Assembly (NCBI GenBank): GCA_019414725.1
Contig: DXLM01000007.1
Coordinates: 1 to 64,000 of the forward strand
Source of the DNA: Bacteroides sp.
Lineage (GTDB): Bacteria > Bacteroidota > Bacteroidia > Bacteroidales > Bacteroidaceae
DNA: 64,000 nucleotides
Reading direction: 5' to 3'
Shown here in pieces: positions 44,784-53,614 of this stretch. The notes under the pieces were generated by a model. That model saw nothing but the letters and a program-made list of their open reading frames with translations. It did no database searches and was not told the DNA's origin. The position numbers and the translations under genes are program-made. The first letter of the stretch is position 1. The number at the start of each line of letters is the position of its first letter.

Positions 44784-47700
44784 TTAAAGAGTCGGAACCA
44801 CTTTTTTGATTGTTCCATCCGTATTAAATTCCAGTTTATCTATGCACACCTCGCGATGATAGCCGGCATCCCTTCCTTTGGTCACAGCATCTGGAAATTT
44901 AAAACGATGATAAACAATATACCATTCATCCTTCCCCGGCACTTGTACTACCGAATGATGTCCGGTGGCATAAATTCCCTGTTCCGGTTTCTTACAAATA
45001 ACGACCTGACTTTCTGCTGGATTTATCGGCCCCACCGGAGATTTAGAACGTACATAACGCACCTCATACTCCGTACTTCTCGTATCATTCTTAGACCATG
45101 TAAAATAATAATAGCCGTTCCTATAAAACACATGAGCCGCCTCGCTATAATGAGCATCATGACCTATCAGAATACGGGTTGTATTTGGTTTCACCGATAC
45201 CATATCATCATTCAACTCACACACAGCCATATAATAGTTTCCCCAATACAGATAAGTATTTCCACTTACAGGATCTGTAAATACATCCGGATCAATATTC
45301 TGTCCTCTCGGCATCCCCTTAGGCAGTTCCCGTCCAATCAAAGGTTTCCCTGAATCAATAAAAGGACCTGTAGGATGGTCGGATATAGCCACACCAATCT
45401 GCTTTTCCGCAGTAAAGTAATAATAATACTTATAGTTGCCATCTGCCTGCTTCTTTTCAATAATACTTGGAGCCCATGCATTCTTTTTTGCCCACGAAAC
45501 ATTTTTCAAATCCAAAATCCCCCCTTCTTCTTTCCAGTTCACCAAGTCACTCGAAGAAAAAGCCTTAAACTGTGTACTCCCCCAGTTGGGAATACCATCA
45601 CACGTCGGATAAATATAATACCTCCCCGTTTTCTCTGAATACATCACTTCCGGATCAGCATAATATCCTTGAATAATCGGATTCTTTTGAATAGATGCAG
45701 TAGAAACATATTTCCTTTTATTCTTCTGCCAATACTTCTCTAAATTATCTGCTTCTTCAGTAGTCAGATGAATAACCGCTCCATGTTTGGGAGCATTATA
45801 ATTGGTCGTTTTCATCACTCCTTCATTGAAACGCCCCAGATTCTTAAAGTTCACAAAGTCTGACGTTTCAATAAAACCGAAATTATGAGGAGTCACACTA
45901 TATACATCATACATCAATACCCATTTATCTTCTCCGATACGCTTCCATACAGTAGGAGCCTCACAAGCCTTGGGCTCAAAGTCATACCAGCGTGGATCAT
46001 ATTCATAGTCACCGTTCGCACGATCTGAAACAGCCTGTTTGATTCCGGCAGGTCCATCGTGGGCAACATAGAACAAGTGATATTTGTCTCCTACTTTCGT
46101 GATATCTCCGTCAATGGCAGAAACACCCTCATTAGGATATTCAAACAAAATCTGCGGTAAGCTCTCAATGGTATCAAAGTCATCATTTACATATACATAA
46201 TACAGTTTATTCGCTTCATTTCTGAAACGCATTGTATAATAAATCATCAGTTTCCCTTTTTTCTCATCGTATGTTACCTCCGGCGCCCATGCACAACCAA
46301 TCTCACTCAACCCTGCCGTTAACTTGTCAAAACGGATATTCGCGCGTTTCCAGTTAACCAGATCCCAAGACTTCATCAATACCAGTCCATAATTGTTTCC
46401 CCAACCATACATATTGCGGTCACGTTCCCATTCGGTTTCCCGGTAACCGTCCCGCTTTGCAAACACGTGCAAGTCTGTCATTGCCAAATAGAAAGCGCCA
46501 TCCGGTCCACGATAAATATGCGGGTCACGAATACCTCTCTGATAGGCAATCGTATCGCCGGCAATTACCGGTTCCCCGTCATTCATGGCTGTAAAAGTAT
46601 ATCCGTCACGGCTGACAGCCATATACAAGCCATGCGTCTCGTCCTTGTGGAATACCATCAGATAAGCACTCATATCTTTCTCCTGCGGAACAGCATTCTT
46701 ATATCGGAACTGTTTAAATCCGGCTCTTCCCTTTCCAGCAGAAAGTAATCCTATACGCAAGGCATAGAAACCATGATAATTGTTGTGATGCATTTGCGAC
46801 ACATCAACATTTTCCGCAAGGGTAATCCACTCCTTACTATCTTTGCTCACCATTATACGCAGATTGTTACCCTGATTATGAATTTTAGCAATAAAACGTT
46901 TACCCAACTCATTAGGTAATTCCAGTTGCTTGCTTGCATTTTGATAGACAATAAACTTCTTTCCGTCAGAAACAACTCCCGCATATGCGTTTTCATTGTA
47001 AAATAAAACAAGTCCGCCTGTATTCCCATTGCCGATATTTATCTCTACTTGAGTTTCATAATTCTTATCTTCAGCAGTTGTTAGAAGCAGGCGTCCGTCA
47101 GCAGGAGTTCTTCCCTTAGCTTTCATCCATAAGGTTCCATTATCAAAAGTCAAAGCTTTCGGAACATATTCTTTCCAGAAAGTCCATTGAAGCCCTAAAT
47201 TAGCTTCGTTAAAATCATCAGACAGTTCTATTCCATGCTTGATTTGTTTATCCGGCTTAATCGAAGTAGCAGTAGATTTGGTACGATACCAGCCATCCGC
47301 TGTCCATTCAATAGGTTCAATCAACGTCTGACGTCCTAAAGTGTGATATCCCTTTGCATAGGCATGATATACAATCCACCAATTACCGTTCACATCATCA
47401 ATCAGCGTGCCATGTCCTTTAGACCACCAGTTATCCGTTGCACTATAAGTATGTACAACGGGATTATAAGGAGAATTTTCCCATGGTCCCATTATACTCT
47501 TTGAACGAGCAGACACTACCATGTGACTTGTCGCAGGACCGGCAGTTCCTCCTTGTGCAGAAGTCAAGTAATAATAACCGTTATGATAATTCAGTTTCGG
47601 TGATTCCAAGCACATACATTCCGTATCCCACTTATCAGGATAAAGCCACCCCTCATATACCTTCTGCTTTTTACCTATAGTTGACAATCCATCTTCCGTC

Positions 47701-48152
47701 AAGCGGATTACTTCTCCTTTATCCACATAAAGATAACGGTTACCTTGCTTGTCAACTATATGCCCCGGATCAATCCCACTTACTTTCAAATCCACCGGCT
47801 TACTCCAAGGACCCTTTATATCTTTTGCCCAAATAACCCAATTTGTCCCGGCCGCCGGATAATAAATATAAAAAGTATCACCATATTTCAATAAATCAGG
47901 TGCCATAGCAGACCCATCGTACTCGGGCATTACCCGGCAAACAGGCTCCCAATTCATCAAATCCTGTGAATGCCATATCAAGAACCCCGGCATATAATAA
48001 AAGGGAGAATGTGTCATATAATAATCCTTTCCATCACGCATAATGGATGGATCGGGATAATCTCCCGATAAAATTACTTTTGGAAATTTCTGTGCTACCA
48101 ATGAAGTAGACGCCATCAAAATTAAACCGATTAATAATACTATCTTTCTCAT
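44784..48152 (-). CDS. Triple GH43 protein
   Basis: 1122 aa with a signal peptide (about 1-20). Three separate five-bladed propellers are visible. Blade set 1 (about 22-325) has base Asp34 in YPDPS, 'GIDPGHIVDKQG' and 'CLESPKLNYHNGYYY'. A beta-sandwich (about 335-495) follows. Set 2 (about 505-815) has 'GIRDPHIYRGPDG', 'AIDGDITKVGDKY' and 'CEAPTVWK'. Set 3 (about 835-1122) has 'YYADPEVMYSEKTG', 'NIDPDVFTDPVSG' and 'SEAAHVFYRNG'. All three keep a plausible Asp/Asp/Glu triad. It likely removes several arabinose or xylose linkages in one chain. It heads an operon with both GH51-type genes. Confidence 0.9.
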   Translation of the reverse strand: MRKIVLLIGLILMASTSLVAQKFPKVILSGDYPDPSIMRDGKDYYMTHSPFYYMPGFLIWHSQDLMNWEPVCRVMPEYDGSAMAPDLLKYGDTFYIYYPAAGTNWVIWAKDIKGPWSKPVDLKVSGIDPGHIVDKQGNRYLYVDKGEVIRLTEDGLSTIGKKQKVYEGWLYPDKWDTECMCLESPKLNYHNGYYYLTSAQGGTAGPATSHMVVSARSKSIMGPWENSPYNPVVHTYSATDNWWSKGHGTLIDDVNGNWWIVYHAYAKGYHTLGRQTLIEPIEWTADGWYRTKSTATSIKPDKQIKHGIELSDDFNEANLGLQWTFWKEYVPKALTFDNGTLWMKAKGRTPADGRLLLTTAEDKNYETQVEINIGNGNTGGLVLFYNENAYAGVVSDGKKFIVYQNASKQLELPNELGKRFIAKIHNQGNNLRIMVSKDSKEWITLAENVDVSQMHHNNYHGFYALRIGLLSAGKGRAGFKQFRYKNAVPQEKDMSAYLMVFHKDETHGLYMAVSRDGYTFTAMNDGEPVIAGDTIAYQRGIRDPHIYRGPDGAFYLAMTDLHVFAKRDGYRETEWERDRNMYGWGNNYGLVLMKSWDLVNWKRANIRFDKLTAGLSEIGCAWAPEVTYDEKKGKLMIYYTMRFRNEANKLYYVYVNDDFDTIESLPQILFEYPNEGVSAIDGDITKVGDKYHLFYVAHDGPAGIKQAVSDRANGDYEYDPRWYDFEPKACEAPTVWKRIGEDKWVLMYDVYSVTPHNFGFIETSDFVNFKNLGRFNEGVMKTTNYNAPKHGAVIHLTTEEADNLEKYWQKNKRKYVSTASIQKNPIIQGYYADPEVMYSEKTGRYYIYPTCDGIPNWGSTQFKAFSSSDLVNWKEEGGILDLKNVSWAKKNAWAPSIIEKKQADGNYKYYYYFTAEKQIGVAISDHPTGPFIDSGKPLIGRELPKGMPRGQNIDPDVFTDPVSGNTYLYWGNYYMAVCELNDDMVSVKPNTTRILIGHDAHYSEAAHVFYRNGYYYFTWSKNDTRSTEYEVRYVRSKSPVGPINPAESQVVICKKPEQGIYATGHHSVVQVPGKDEWYIVYHRFKFPDAVTKGRDAGYHREVCIDKLEFNTDGTIKKVVPTL

Positions 48153-48176
48153 TATTTTTATTTTATAAATATAACA

Positions 48177-48262
48177 TCACTCATTATACTCTTCAACAAA
48201 GAAACGCGCCCTATCTGATACTTTATACTGTGCAGACCTATCGGACATGCCATCTGATATAA
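48177..48262 (-). pseudogene. Relic of the 3' end of a GH28-like gene
   Basis: Read on the minus strand, the segment encodes IISDGMSDRSAQ... then YKVSDRARFFVEEYNE and a stop. The 478-aa GH28-like protein ends with VISDDMAGKPAWYKTSDMARFFVGEHV. A 17-nt block (CAACAAAGAAACGCGCC) is identical. No sequence upstream of the relic resembles the rest of the gene. It lies in the gap between the AraC-type regulator gene and the triple GH43 gene. Confidence 0.8.
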
Positions 48263-48280
48263 TTGGAGAGTATCACATAG

Positions 48281-48288
48281 CAAATATA
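48281..48288 (-). promoter_or_regulatory. Predicted -7 box of the triple GH43/GH51 operon
   Basis: The minus strand reads TATATTTG at 48288-48281. The mRNA leader from here would be about 120 nt and include the GH28-like relic. Confidence 0.5.
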
Positions 48289-48381
48289 TAGAAAAGGAGA
48301 AAAAAACATTCACAAAAAAAGGAGTAATAAGTTCCAAACAAAAGAGAGTAATCATATCAGAAATAAACAACTGATATTCAA

Positions 48382-48417
48382 ACAAATAAAAAGAGTACCA
48401 CTCATTTATGGTACTCT
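48382..48417 (-). terminator. Terminator of the first sensor-AraC gene
   Basis: AGAGTACCA (48392-48400) and TGGTACTCT (48409-48417) form a perfect 9-bp stem with an 8-nt loop. On the minus strand it is followed by TTTTTATTTGTTTG, 7 bp after the stop codon. Confidence 0.8.
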
Positions 48418-48423
48418 CATCCA

Positions 48424-51168
48424 TCAGTTTTCATCTTGATGTTGTATATATTCATTTGGAGTAAATCCTGTGAATTTCTTGAAAGTACGGAAGAACGATG
48501 TTTTCGACTTAAAGCCACATTTTTCAGCCAAAGTCACTAAAGTATATTTTTGATGTTTACCTTCTTTTATAGCTTGCTTGAATTCCTCCACACGATAACC
48601 ATTTATAAAATCATAATATCCCACCTTCAAATAATGAGTAAAGACAGTAGAAAGAATATAAGCTGAACATCCGATAGCAGCAGCCACCTCTGACTGTTTT
48701 AAATCAACATTCAGATAAGGTCTACTTTTTTCCATATATTCCTTCAATGCTTCCATCACTTTTCGAGCTTCTTCCTCATTCAATTTCACATTATTATTCG
48801 AAACCTGTATTCCAACCGGTTCTTCTTTTACAGAATCAATATCTAAAGCTTTCACTTTTTTCTGTCTACTATAAATAAAACCGGCAATCATCCCAATACA
48901 TATCATACCTAAAAAAACAAGCCATATCCATATTCCACTCTTTTGAATACTAAAAGTAACCATACAAACAGAATCTTCATTCAATGCCTTTCGAACCATA
49001 AATACATAGTCTCCTGCAGGCAGATTAAAAAAAGACACTTCATTTTCTCCTCTCAACCAATTCCAAACAGAATCTTTTCCGACAAGTTTATACTGATATC
49101 TTATCAAATCCGGTTTCTCGTATTCCAAAGAAGTAAAATTGAATGTCAAATTATTCTCATATTCTTTTAATACAAAGGTAGTATCTGATTTAATCTGATA
49201 ATTATCGGCATAACGCTCACCATTTACAAACATCTCAGTAACCTGTAACGGTGTCACATAATAAGAAGACTCCGGATCCACCACTACCAATCCTTTCATA
49301 CAAGGAACTAACAATTGTTTTTGTTTATATCGTCCTATAGAAGCCCCCGGACTAGCCCCCATCATGACATCAACCAAACCATCTACAGAAAAAAGAGAAA
49401 AGTGAGACAAATTCCTGTCAGATTTCAATATACCATCATCACATCCCATCCAATAACCTTCTTCTTCATCCTGAGCCATATTAAAAGGAGCTATTTCTGT
49501 AAACAACCTACTTTTTTTCAGTTCTTTATCCACAACATATAATCTATTATTCTCCAACAAAAAGAAATGCAATGAACCATCCTTTCCCTCATTAATATAC
49601 CGGATAATCTCATTACTTAAAAAATTTGCCGGTAACTGTTCTTGGCTGCATTTACCTGTTTTACAATCAAGCAAAGCCGTCCCTTTATCCGTTCCCACCC
49701 AAAAGCGTTTGGAAGAATCAATGCAAATACTATAAACTATATTACCTGGCATTCCACTATTGACTACATTATATTCTTTTACTTCATGAGTTTTCTTTTC
49801 GTAACAATAAAGTCCATCAGAAGCAGCAATCCACAAATTCCCGTCTCCATCTTCAAGAAACATAAAAATATCATTTGAAACCAATGTCTTAGTCAACAAA
49901 TTTTCAACAAATTTATTTGATTCCAGATTAAAAGCAGCCAATCCCCCACTACAAGTTCCTATCAAAATATTTCCCTGATAGCTATAAAAGGAAAAAATTA
50001 AATTGGAACGTAATTTTTCACAACCCACTTTACCAGAACCGAAATGTTGTACACGCCCCGTTTTTTCAGATACAAAATAGAATCCTTCACGTGTGCCGAT
50101 AAACATATATTCATTCCAATAATAGCAACTACGAACTATGAGATTTCTTGAAGTAAAATTCCCCCACTTATATAAACGAAAAGGTTTCTCAACACTCCTC
50201 AAATAATTAAAACCCAAATAATATTCTGTACCGCACCAAACATTCCCTTTGGATACCAAAATAGAGGATATATTATCTGACAACAATCCTCTATTCTGAT
50301 TAGTATTACACCCGGCTGCATAAATTTGTTTTTTATTATGCAAAGAGAGCAAACTAATTCCTTGACCTGAGGTTGCAATGCCTAACAATCCTTCTTCATG
50401 TGAAAGGGCAGTGACCGGAACTTTTACCTCATTCCAGTAAGGCAAAAAACGATAATGAGACAAATCAAAAGTAACAATTCCTTTTTTCTCAGTCCCTATA
50501 TACAAATGATTTCCTGCTTTTACAAAACAACGAAAGTATCCACAATCGGACAACGTATTTTGATAAAGTTTTATCGCTCCTGATTTAATATCATATACAG
50601 CAACTCCTTTTGCTGTCAACAGCCATACATTATTTGAATCAGTTACTTCTATAGACAATATTCTATTATGCTCGGACATAATATTTTTATTATCTACCGT
50701 TATATAATGCAATTTTCCGTCTTTATAAATATATAACCCATTCGAAGTACCGATATAAATATGATTTTTCTGATCTTTCTTTAAAGAATATACAGAATTA
50801 TTGATTTGATCTCTAAATATACGTTTTGCTATATGATTATGGTGATCTAGTTGAAACAACCCATGTACATTTCCAACCCAATATTCATGCCTTTCTTTTT
50901 CAAGTATTGTATTCACCAAATGCGGAGCATAATTCGGCATCCCTTCCTCAAATTTATAAACTTGACCGGTTATTCCGTCAAAACGTTCAACAGTACTTCC
51001 TGTACCTACCCAAATATATCCATCGGAATCCTCATAAATACAATGAACATAATTATCAAATAGAACCCCATTCTCACTAGGTGTAGTTATGACATAATCA
51101 TACGCTCTGCCAAGCAAGCAAAAAAGCAGCATCCCAACAATCAGTATATATTTTCCAATAGTATTCAT
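48424..51168 (-). CDS. One-component sensor-AraC regulator (HTCS-like, kinase absent)
   Basis: 914 aa. An N-terminal signal/anchor (about 1-22) leads to two seven-bladed propeller-type sensor repeats (25-640; 'DGYIWVGTG', 'HIYIGTSNGLYIYKDG', 'NLWIAASDGLYCY'). A Y_Y_Y domain (about 655-735), one membrane helix (about 757-777) and an AraC-type HTH domain (815-912, 'AEKCGFKSKTSFFRTFKKFTGFTPNEY') follow. Classic hybrid two-component regulators place histidine kinase and receiver domains between helix and AraC; both are absent, leaving a short linker. It should read a glycan fragment in the periplasm and act on DNA from the membrane. It has its own promoter and terminator. Confidence 0.9.
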   Translation of the reverse strand: MNTIGKYILIVGMLLFCLLGRAYDYVITTPSENGVLFDNYVHCIYEDSDGYIWVGTGSTVERFDGITGQVYKFEEGMPNYAPHLVNTILEKERHEYWVGNVHGLFQLDHHNHIAKRIFRDQINNSVYSLKKDQKNHIYIGTSNGLYIYKDGKLHYITVDNKNIMSEHNRILSIEVTDSNNVWLLTAKGVAVYDIKSGAIKLYQNTLSDCGYFRCFVKAGNHLYIGTEKKGIVTFDLSHYRFLPYWNEVKVPVTALSHEEGLLGIATSGQGISLLSLHNKKQIYAAGCNTNQNRGLLSDNISSILVSKGNVWCGTEYYLGFNYLRSVEKPFRLYKWGNFTSRNLIVRSCYYWNEYMFIGTREGFYFVSEKTGRVQHFGSGKVGCEKLRSNLIFSFYSYQGNILIGTCSGGLAAFNLESNKFVENLLTKTLVSNDIFMFLEDGDGNLWIAASDGLYCYEKKTHEVKEYNVVNSGMPGNIVYSICIDSSKRFWVGTDKGTALLDCKTGKCSQEQLPANFLSNEIIRYINEGKDGSLHFFLLENNRLYVVDKELKKSRLFTEIAPFNMAQDEEEGYWMGCDDGILKSDRNLSHFSLFSVDGLVDVMMGASPGASIGRYKQKQLLVPCMKGLVVVDPESSYYVTPLQVTEMFVNGERYADNYQIKSDTTFVLKEYENNLTFNFTSLEYEKPDLIRYQYKLVGKDSVWNWLRGENEVSFFNLPAGDYVFMVRKALNEDSVCMVTFSIQKSGIWIWLVFLGMICIGMIAGFIYSRQKKVKALDIDSVKEEPVGIQVSNNNVKLNEEEARKVMEALKEYMEKSRPYLNVDLKQSEVAAAIGCSAYILSTVFTHYLKVGYYDFINGYRVEEFKQAIKEGKHQKYTLVTLAEKCGFKSKTSFFRTFKKFTGFTPNEYIQHQDEN

Positions 51169-51190
51169 TCTCTTTTCATTTAGACAGACA

Positions 51191-51198
51191 CAAAATTA
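51191..51198 (-). promoter_or_regulatory. Predicted -7 box of the first sensor-AraC gene
   Basis: The minus strand reads TAATTTTG, fitting TAnnTTTG, 23 bp before the ATG at 51168. Confidence 0.45.
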
Positions 51199-51267
51199 AT
51201 AAGAAAAACGAGAAAATAAAGTATAAAAATCTGTTTAACTCCTACAATTTAAATCCAAGAAGAAGTG

Positions 51268-51390
51268 TCTACAATAGAGTTTTTAAAAAATGCTGCCACT
51301 GCCACCACCCATTCCTGTATAACCACGAAAAACAGGGAGTTACAAGAGGTGGTGGCAGCCTGCTTTTCAACGCCTGCTGCCACCACTATT
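51268..51390. repeat. Left imperfect inverted repeat of the cassette
   Basis: The arm starts TCTACAA and contains three GCTGCCAC-type blocks. Internally, GCCACCACC (51301-51309) pairs with GGTGGTGGC (51348-51356), with a nested CCTGT/ACAGG. It is the inverted counterpart of 51786-51926. Confidence 0.8.
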
Positions 51391-51396
51391 CTTACT

Positions 51397-51717
51397 TTAT
51401 TTTTCTACAACAAGATATAACACACCACGTTTGGAGTTGTACATCACATCTTTAATAGCAACCGCCTTCTCGTGTATCAGTTTATCGAACATGTGGCCCC
51501 ATCCGTAAGCATACTTCACGGGAACATCACTCATAAATTCAGAACAGCTTTCTTCTGTCTTGATATAGGAAAGATTGAGTGTGCGGACGCTTCGTTTGGT
51601 TTCGGGGATGTGGCGGCTCACCTGATATCGCAGGCAGGTATCCGCCAATTTACAAGCTCCGTTAAAACAATACGTAAAGTTTACCGGAACTTTTTCATAA
51701 TTTAATGTGTCTATCAT
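51397..51717 (-). CDS. Small Cys-rich protein inside the repeat cassette (DUF6078-like)
   Basis: 106 aa from the ATG at 51717; the frame begins at a TTG 8 codons earlier. It is soluble with no signal peptide. A Cys cluster near the N-terminus, 'CFNGACKLADTCLRY', suggests a metal-binding or redox site. A basic stretch and a conserved 'MYNSKRGVLYLVVEK' end follow. I associate it with the Bacteroides DUF6078 group from memory, with moderate confidence. It is set exactly between long inverted repeats, with its stop codon about 10 nt from the inner end of the left arm. A 3' fragment of a sister copy survives at 37968-38036. Function is unknown. Confidence 0.7.
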   Translation of the reverse strand: MIDTLNYEKVPVNFTYCFNGACKLADTCLRYQVSRHIPETKRSVRTLNLSYIKTEESCSEFMSDVPVKYAYGWGHMFDKLIHEKAVAIKDVMYNSKRGVLYLVVEK

Positions 51718-51785
51718 TTTTCTTTGTTTAAGAATTATCAAATTTACGGTTTTATTCCACCGAAAACAAATAAAAAGGAAGAAAG

Positions 51786-51926
51786 ATGATAGAAAAATGG
51801 TGGCAGCACGTATTTTTCAGTGTTTACTTATTCTGCTGCCCCCACACCTTACCATTCCCTGTTCATCGAAGTTCTGCAGGAAAAAGTGGTAGCAGTGGCA
51901 GCACTTTTAAAAAACTCTGTTGTAGA
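51786..51926. repeat. Right imperfect inverted repeat of the cassette
   Basis: This is the reverse-complement partner of 51268-51390, ending TGTAGA at 51926. The outer 41 bp match at roughly nine positions in ten (with a 1-2 nt indel), and the inner GGTGGCAGCA block at 51799-51808 matches the left inner block. Confidence 0.8.
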
Positions 51927-51978
51927 TATTTTTAGTTAATTCTCTTCTTGAAACTCTTGCTTGAAAGAATAGCCTTTT

Positions 51979-53415
51979 TTATTTTGCAAATACAATACCA
52001 TCTACATGTTCTCCAACAAAGAAACGCGCCATGTCCGACGTTTTATACCATGCAGGCTTGCCGGCCATATCATCCGATATAACTTTACCGTTTATCTTCA
52101 GATTCTCAAAACGAATATTCTTTACCATCCGTTCCTCGTCATAGCCTACGATATGTGAGAGTTCGGCATGATTACCATTATAAGTAATATCTTTAAAAAG
52201 CACATTTTCAATGCCCCTGCCCGGAGCTTTGCAATACTTCTTGTTGTAAAATATACGCAGATTCACTAATTGGCCTTGCCTGAAATTCTCGATACGGATA
52301 TTCTCGAACCGCACATTTCGGACCAGATTATTATCACCTGCATTGATAGTCAGACAGCCTTGATAATCCACCTGCATTTCCCGATGATCCAAAATATCAA
52401 TGTTTCGGTAGGTCAGATTCTCCATCACTTCATTCCTATCTACATCTCCGTGTAATCCGATAAAAATAGGATGCGCCACATCTGCCCACAAGGTAGAATT
52501 CTGCATTGTCACATTACGGCATCCGCCATGAAATCCCAGACGTGTAGCATACACGGTAGTGCAATCATCGGAATTACGACAAAATACTCCATCAAACAAG
52601 ACGTTGTTACTGGCAAATACATTCATGCCATCCCCCCATCCATATGAACTGATGGCTTTTACATTGCGGATTATCACACTGTCCGAACCTCCAGTGGGAC
52701 ACTGGGTCGTAATGAGACCTTCCACATATATATTTCGTGAATTAATAATGCTGATACCTGCTCCACGACCCTCAGGATGCACCTCACCTCGTCCCAAAAT
52801 TTTCACATCACGGGCATTGACCGCACGGATACATCCACGCACAATGGCCCCACCTGCCACATAGACAGTCTTTCCCGAAGGAACATTAAGTGTATCGCCG
52901 GGTAACTGATGTATTCCCGGAGCAAAATAAATCAGATTCTTGTCTTTCAATTTCTTCGGGCGATTTTCATCTATCGGATTCGCAAAAAGATGAAGATTAT
53001 GGAATATGTCTCCATTTACCTCAATGGACAGATTACGCGGACGGTCTAGCGTAAAAGTCATCGTACTGCCGCTAATCTGCGGAGTGATACCATACGACAA
53101 CGGACGCACCCTGCTACTCTTTACTTCTCCTTTATTATAGGTAACGGAAACTTCCACCTGACCGGAAAAGTCAAAATATCCCATTGAGGCTAGTTCAACA
53201 TGATGCTTCGTCTGGCGTACTTCATCTACTTTCACCGGATAAGTAACTACTTCTTTCCATCCACTGCCAGATTGCCTCACCCGAACTGTAAAATCGTCTT
53301 TCAACTCCACCCCGTCACCAGGAACCGTATAAGTTATCAACTGGTTTTGTGCATAAAGAATACAGGTTATCATCCATAAAAGACCTGTCAAGCATAATGT
53401 TCTCATTCTTTTCAT
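51979..53415 (-). CDS. Secreted GH28-like beta-helix enzyme, second copy
   Basis: 478 aa with a signal peptide (about 1-22). It is built like the 461-aa protein at 33513-34898: an N-terminal beta domain (25-150) then a right-handed beta-helix (155-470). The active-site segments read GWGDGM (259-264), NSDDC (281-285) and GLHGD (320-324), so the His-Gly pair is kept but the first Gly of GHG is Leu. Galacturonan or rhamnogalacturonan hydrolysis is inferred. It follows SusD by 199 bp with a hairpin between. A relic of its 3' end lies at 48177-48262. Confidence 0.85.
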   Translation of the reverse strand: MKRMRTLCLTGLLWMITCILYAQNQLITYTVPGDGVELKDDFTVRVRQSGSGWKEVVTYPVKVDEVRQTKHHVELASMGYFDFSGQVEVSVTYNKGEVKSSRVRPLSYGITPQISGSTMTFTLDRPRNLSIEVNGDIFHNLHLFANPIDENRPKKLKDKNLIYFAPGIHQLPGDTLNVPSGKTVYVAGGAIVRGCIRAVNARDVKILGRGEVHPEGRGAGISIINSRNIYVEGLITTQCPTGGSDSVIIRNVKAISSYGWGDGMNVFASNNVLFDGVFCRNSDDCTTVYATRLGFHGGCRNVTMQNSTLWADVAHPIFIGLHGDVDRNEVMENLTYRNIDILDHREMQVDYQGCLTINAGDNNLVRNVRFENIRIENFRQGQLVNLRIFYNKKYCKAPGRGIENVLFKDITYNGNHAELSHIVGYDEERMVKNIRFENLKINGKVISDDMAGKPAWYKTSDMARFFVGEHVDGIVFAK

Positions 53416-53514
53416 TTGTAAAGTCTGCTATTTATTTTAGAATATACGTTCAATAACTATCAATCACTCAAAGCGCCTACCAGCAATTCTAATATACCAC
53501 AATTTCATTATCAA

Positions 53515-53567
53515 TTAGGGCATGAAATAATCCTTTACCTAAAGAATATTCTTATTTCACACCCTAA
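53515..53567 (-). terminator. Hairpin after susD
   Basis: TTAGGGCATGAAATAA (53515-53530) and TTATTTCACACCCTAA (53552-53567) pair at 14 of 16 positions, 47 bp after the SusD stop. It may terminate most susCD transcripts or protect their 3' ends. Confidence 0.6.
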
Positions 53568-53614
53568 CTACTATAAATCAGTCTATTGATTTTCGATTTA
53601 TCCTTCAGTTTTTA

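Noticed and set aside
48158..48424. 88-codon minus-strand frame between the sensor-AraC gene and triple GH43
   Set aside because: It overlaps the terminator, promoter and GH28-like relic in another frame and has no homologous features.
51268..51390. CRISPR-like or short tandem repeat array from the recurring GCTGCCAC blocks
   Set aside because: The blocks are in both orientations with irregular spacing and form stems, not an array of direct repeats with unique spacers.
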